31,392 nucleotides of DNA from Spirogloea muscicola (lineage: Eukaryota; Streptophyta; Zygnematophyceae; Spirogloeales; Spirogloeaceae). Position 1 is the first letter of the stretch. Every line of letters starts with the position of its first letter. The position numbers and the translations under genes were made by a program. The notes beneath the pieces were generated by a model. It worked only from the letters and a program-made list of their open reading frames with translations. It searched no databases and had not been told where the DNA came from. Positions 30,601 to 31,392 of this stretch are shown one piece after another. The stretch spans positions 215,128-246,519 of the forward strand of contig WELB01000155.1 of the NCBI GenBank assembly GCA_009602725.1, in the 5' to 3' direction.

Positions 30601-31392
30601 TGGCCCTACGAATCGTCAGACAAGAGCGCCAACGGCCAAGCACTAAACTGCCAAGGATTGCTAAAATTTAGCTTGTTTAAGGATCAGAGACTAGACAGAG
30701 TAGAGAAGAGAAGTGGCGCAGTTGACGCTCACGTGCGAGGAGATGATGTAGATGGCCATGTTGAGCGCAATGGCCCACCAGACGGTGCCAAAGACGTAGC
30801 CGTTGACGCGCTGCATGCGGCGCATGAGCGTGATGGCGTGATACACCTTCCGCACGTACTGGACGAGCGTGACAAGCAGCACGAGGAGGATGGCGGTGAA
30901 GGTGCCCTGTGCGGCAGACGCGACGGCGGGGACGACGACCCACAGAGCGAGCTGCGGGATGGGCAGCAGCACGAAGAGGTCGAGCCAGAAGCCGCCGCGC
31001 CAGCGGAGGTAGTGGGCGGCGATGCGGCGGGCGTCGACGACGAGCTCGCCCCAGCCGACGACCATGGACTCGGCAGAGACGTAGCCGGTGCGCAGCGAGA
31101 GCGCGACATGCGCGAGGTAGATGAGGTCGGTGAGGGAGCGCAGGACCGTGATGACGACGGCGAAGTAGCCCTGGATGTAGATGCACAGGTAGCGGCGGTC
31201 GATGGCGAGGAGGAAGAAGTGGAGGGGGTCGACGGAGATGGAGAGGCCGCAGGAGATGAGCAGCAGGCGGTTCCAGGACGGCCACGGCGCGCGGCGGGGG
31301 TCGATGACGCGCCCGAACCACCACCGCGACCGGCCCCACCCCTGGTCCGCTGCCGGCGGCGCCACGGCGGCCCTGGCCCTGCTGCCCGAGCG
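27664..31392 (-). CDS. CNGC-like cation channel 'b', 5' partial at window end
   Basis: Paralogue of channel 'a'. Minus-strand exons: >31392-30733, 30520-30207, 29700-29589, 29411-29175, 29006-28920, 28756-28665, 28368-28210, 28051-27664; 682 residues to the stop. Order: SRWWFGRVIDPR; S1 WNRLLLISCGLSISVDPLHF; S2-S4 with YVSAESMVVGWGELVVDAR and LDLFVLLPIPQLALW; S5 GYVFGTVWWAIALNMAIYI; pore FFWGIMSLSSFANALTPSN; S6 GGVLLFVLLVGNIQ; C-linker MRRRQLPARLQQRVVKYERH and DIKRHLCLDLVRK; binding domain VPLFKHMDRLVLDAICMRLR to SGEELVGWCLSSR; IQ motif AAVTIQLAYRRYRAK; a poly-Gly stretch; tail ending SPKPADSC. The S1-S3 pattern recalls CNGC19/20 (group IVb). Four exons (112, 237, 87, 92 nt) have the same length as in 'a'. 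The start codon lies beyond the window. Confidence 0.93.

Noticed and set aside
30677-31339. 220-codon Pro/Arg/His-rich frame on the minus strand
   Set aside because: Shadow of the channel 'b' first exon in another frame, an effect of high GC.

Overview
The window looks like nuclear DNA of a green, plant-lineage eukaryote, most likely a streptophyte alga or an early-diverging plant. Every gene I can read is split into many short exons with GT-AG and a few GC-AG introns. Telomere-type CCCTAAA repeats sit in two introns. The gene set includes plant-type proteins: two CNGC-like ion channels with an IQ motif, a small membrane protein that resembles a plant-specific family, TBCE, SAHH and UTP23. 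First exons are very GC-rich with (GCC)n runs, and the assembly breaks there (N at 12607, 18191-18225 and 24125). I cannot name the species.

Layout. (1) 1-3915, + strand: 3' part of a BcsA/cellulose-synthase-like family 2 glycosyltransferase, with a tandem duplication over its stop codon. (2) 4969-9667, +: complete tubulin-folding cofactor E in 16 exons, with telomere-like repeats in intron 1. (3) 9668-12538: no gene recognised; it holds a block of repeated hairpin modules in minus orientation (about 11396-12010). (4) About 12757-14225, +: an unrecognised, disordered Ala/Glu/Pro-rich protein. (5) 15380-18000: a nest of 5'-truncated retroelement copies sharing a C-terminal nuclease-like reading frame and a 3' tail ending in a GGGCTGGC...CCAGCCC stem-loop, plus many free-standing copies of that stem-loop. 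(6) 18172-19795, +: small single-pass membrane protein with a Cys-rich ectodomain, interrupted by a 35-N gap. (7) 20360-24124, -: CNGC-like channel 'a'. (8) 24126-24673, -: first 81 codons of S-adenosylhomocysteine hydrolase, cut by the single N at 24125. (9) About 25442-27116, +: UTP23, a PIN-domain ribosome-biogenesis protein, head-to-head with SAHH. (10) 27664-31392, -: CNGC-like channel 'b', running off the window.

The genes do not form a pathway. The two channels are clear paralogues: they share seven intron positions and an unusual Ala-Asn-Ala selectivity filter, and they flank the divergent SAHH/UTP23 pair. The single N at 24125 is almost certainly a hidden scaffold gap, because it fuses SAHH exon 2 directly onto a channel exon. 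The most novel signal is the retroelement family at 15-18 kb. It has a terminal stem-loop that recurs in both orientations, one 53-bp insertion with an 8-bp target-site duplication and a matching empty site, and a 34-bp perfect inverted repeat.

Exon boundaries were set by hand from reading-frame continuity, splice dinucleotides and remembered family patterns. No alignment was run.
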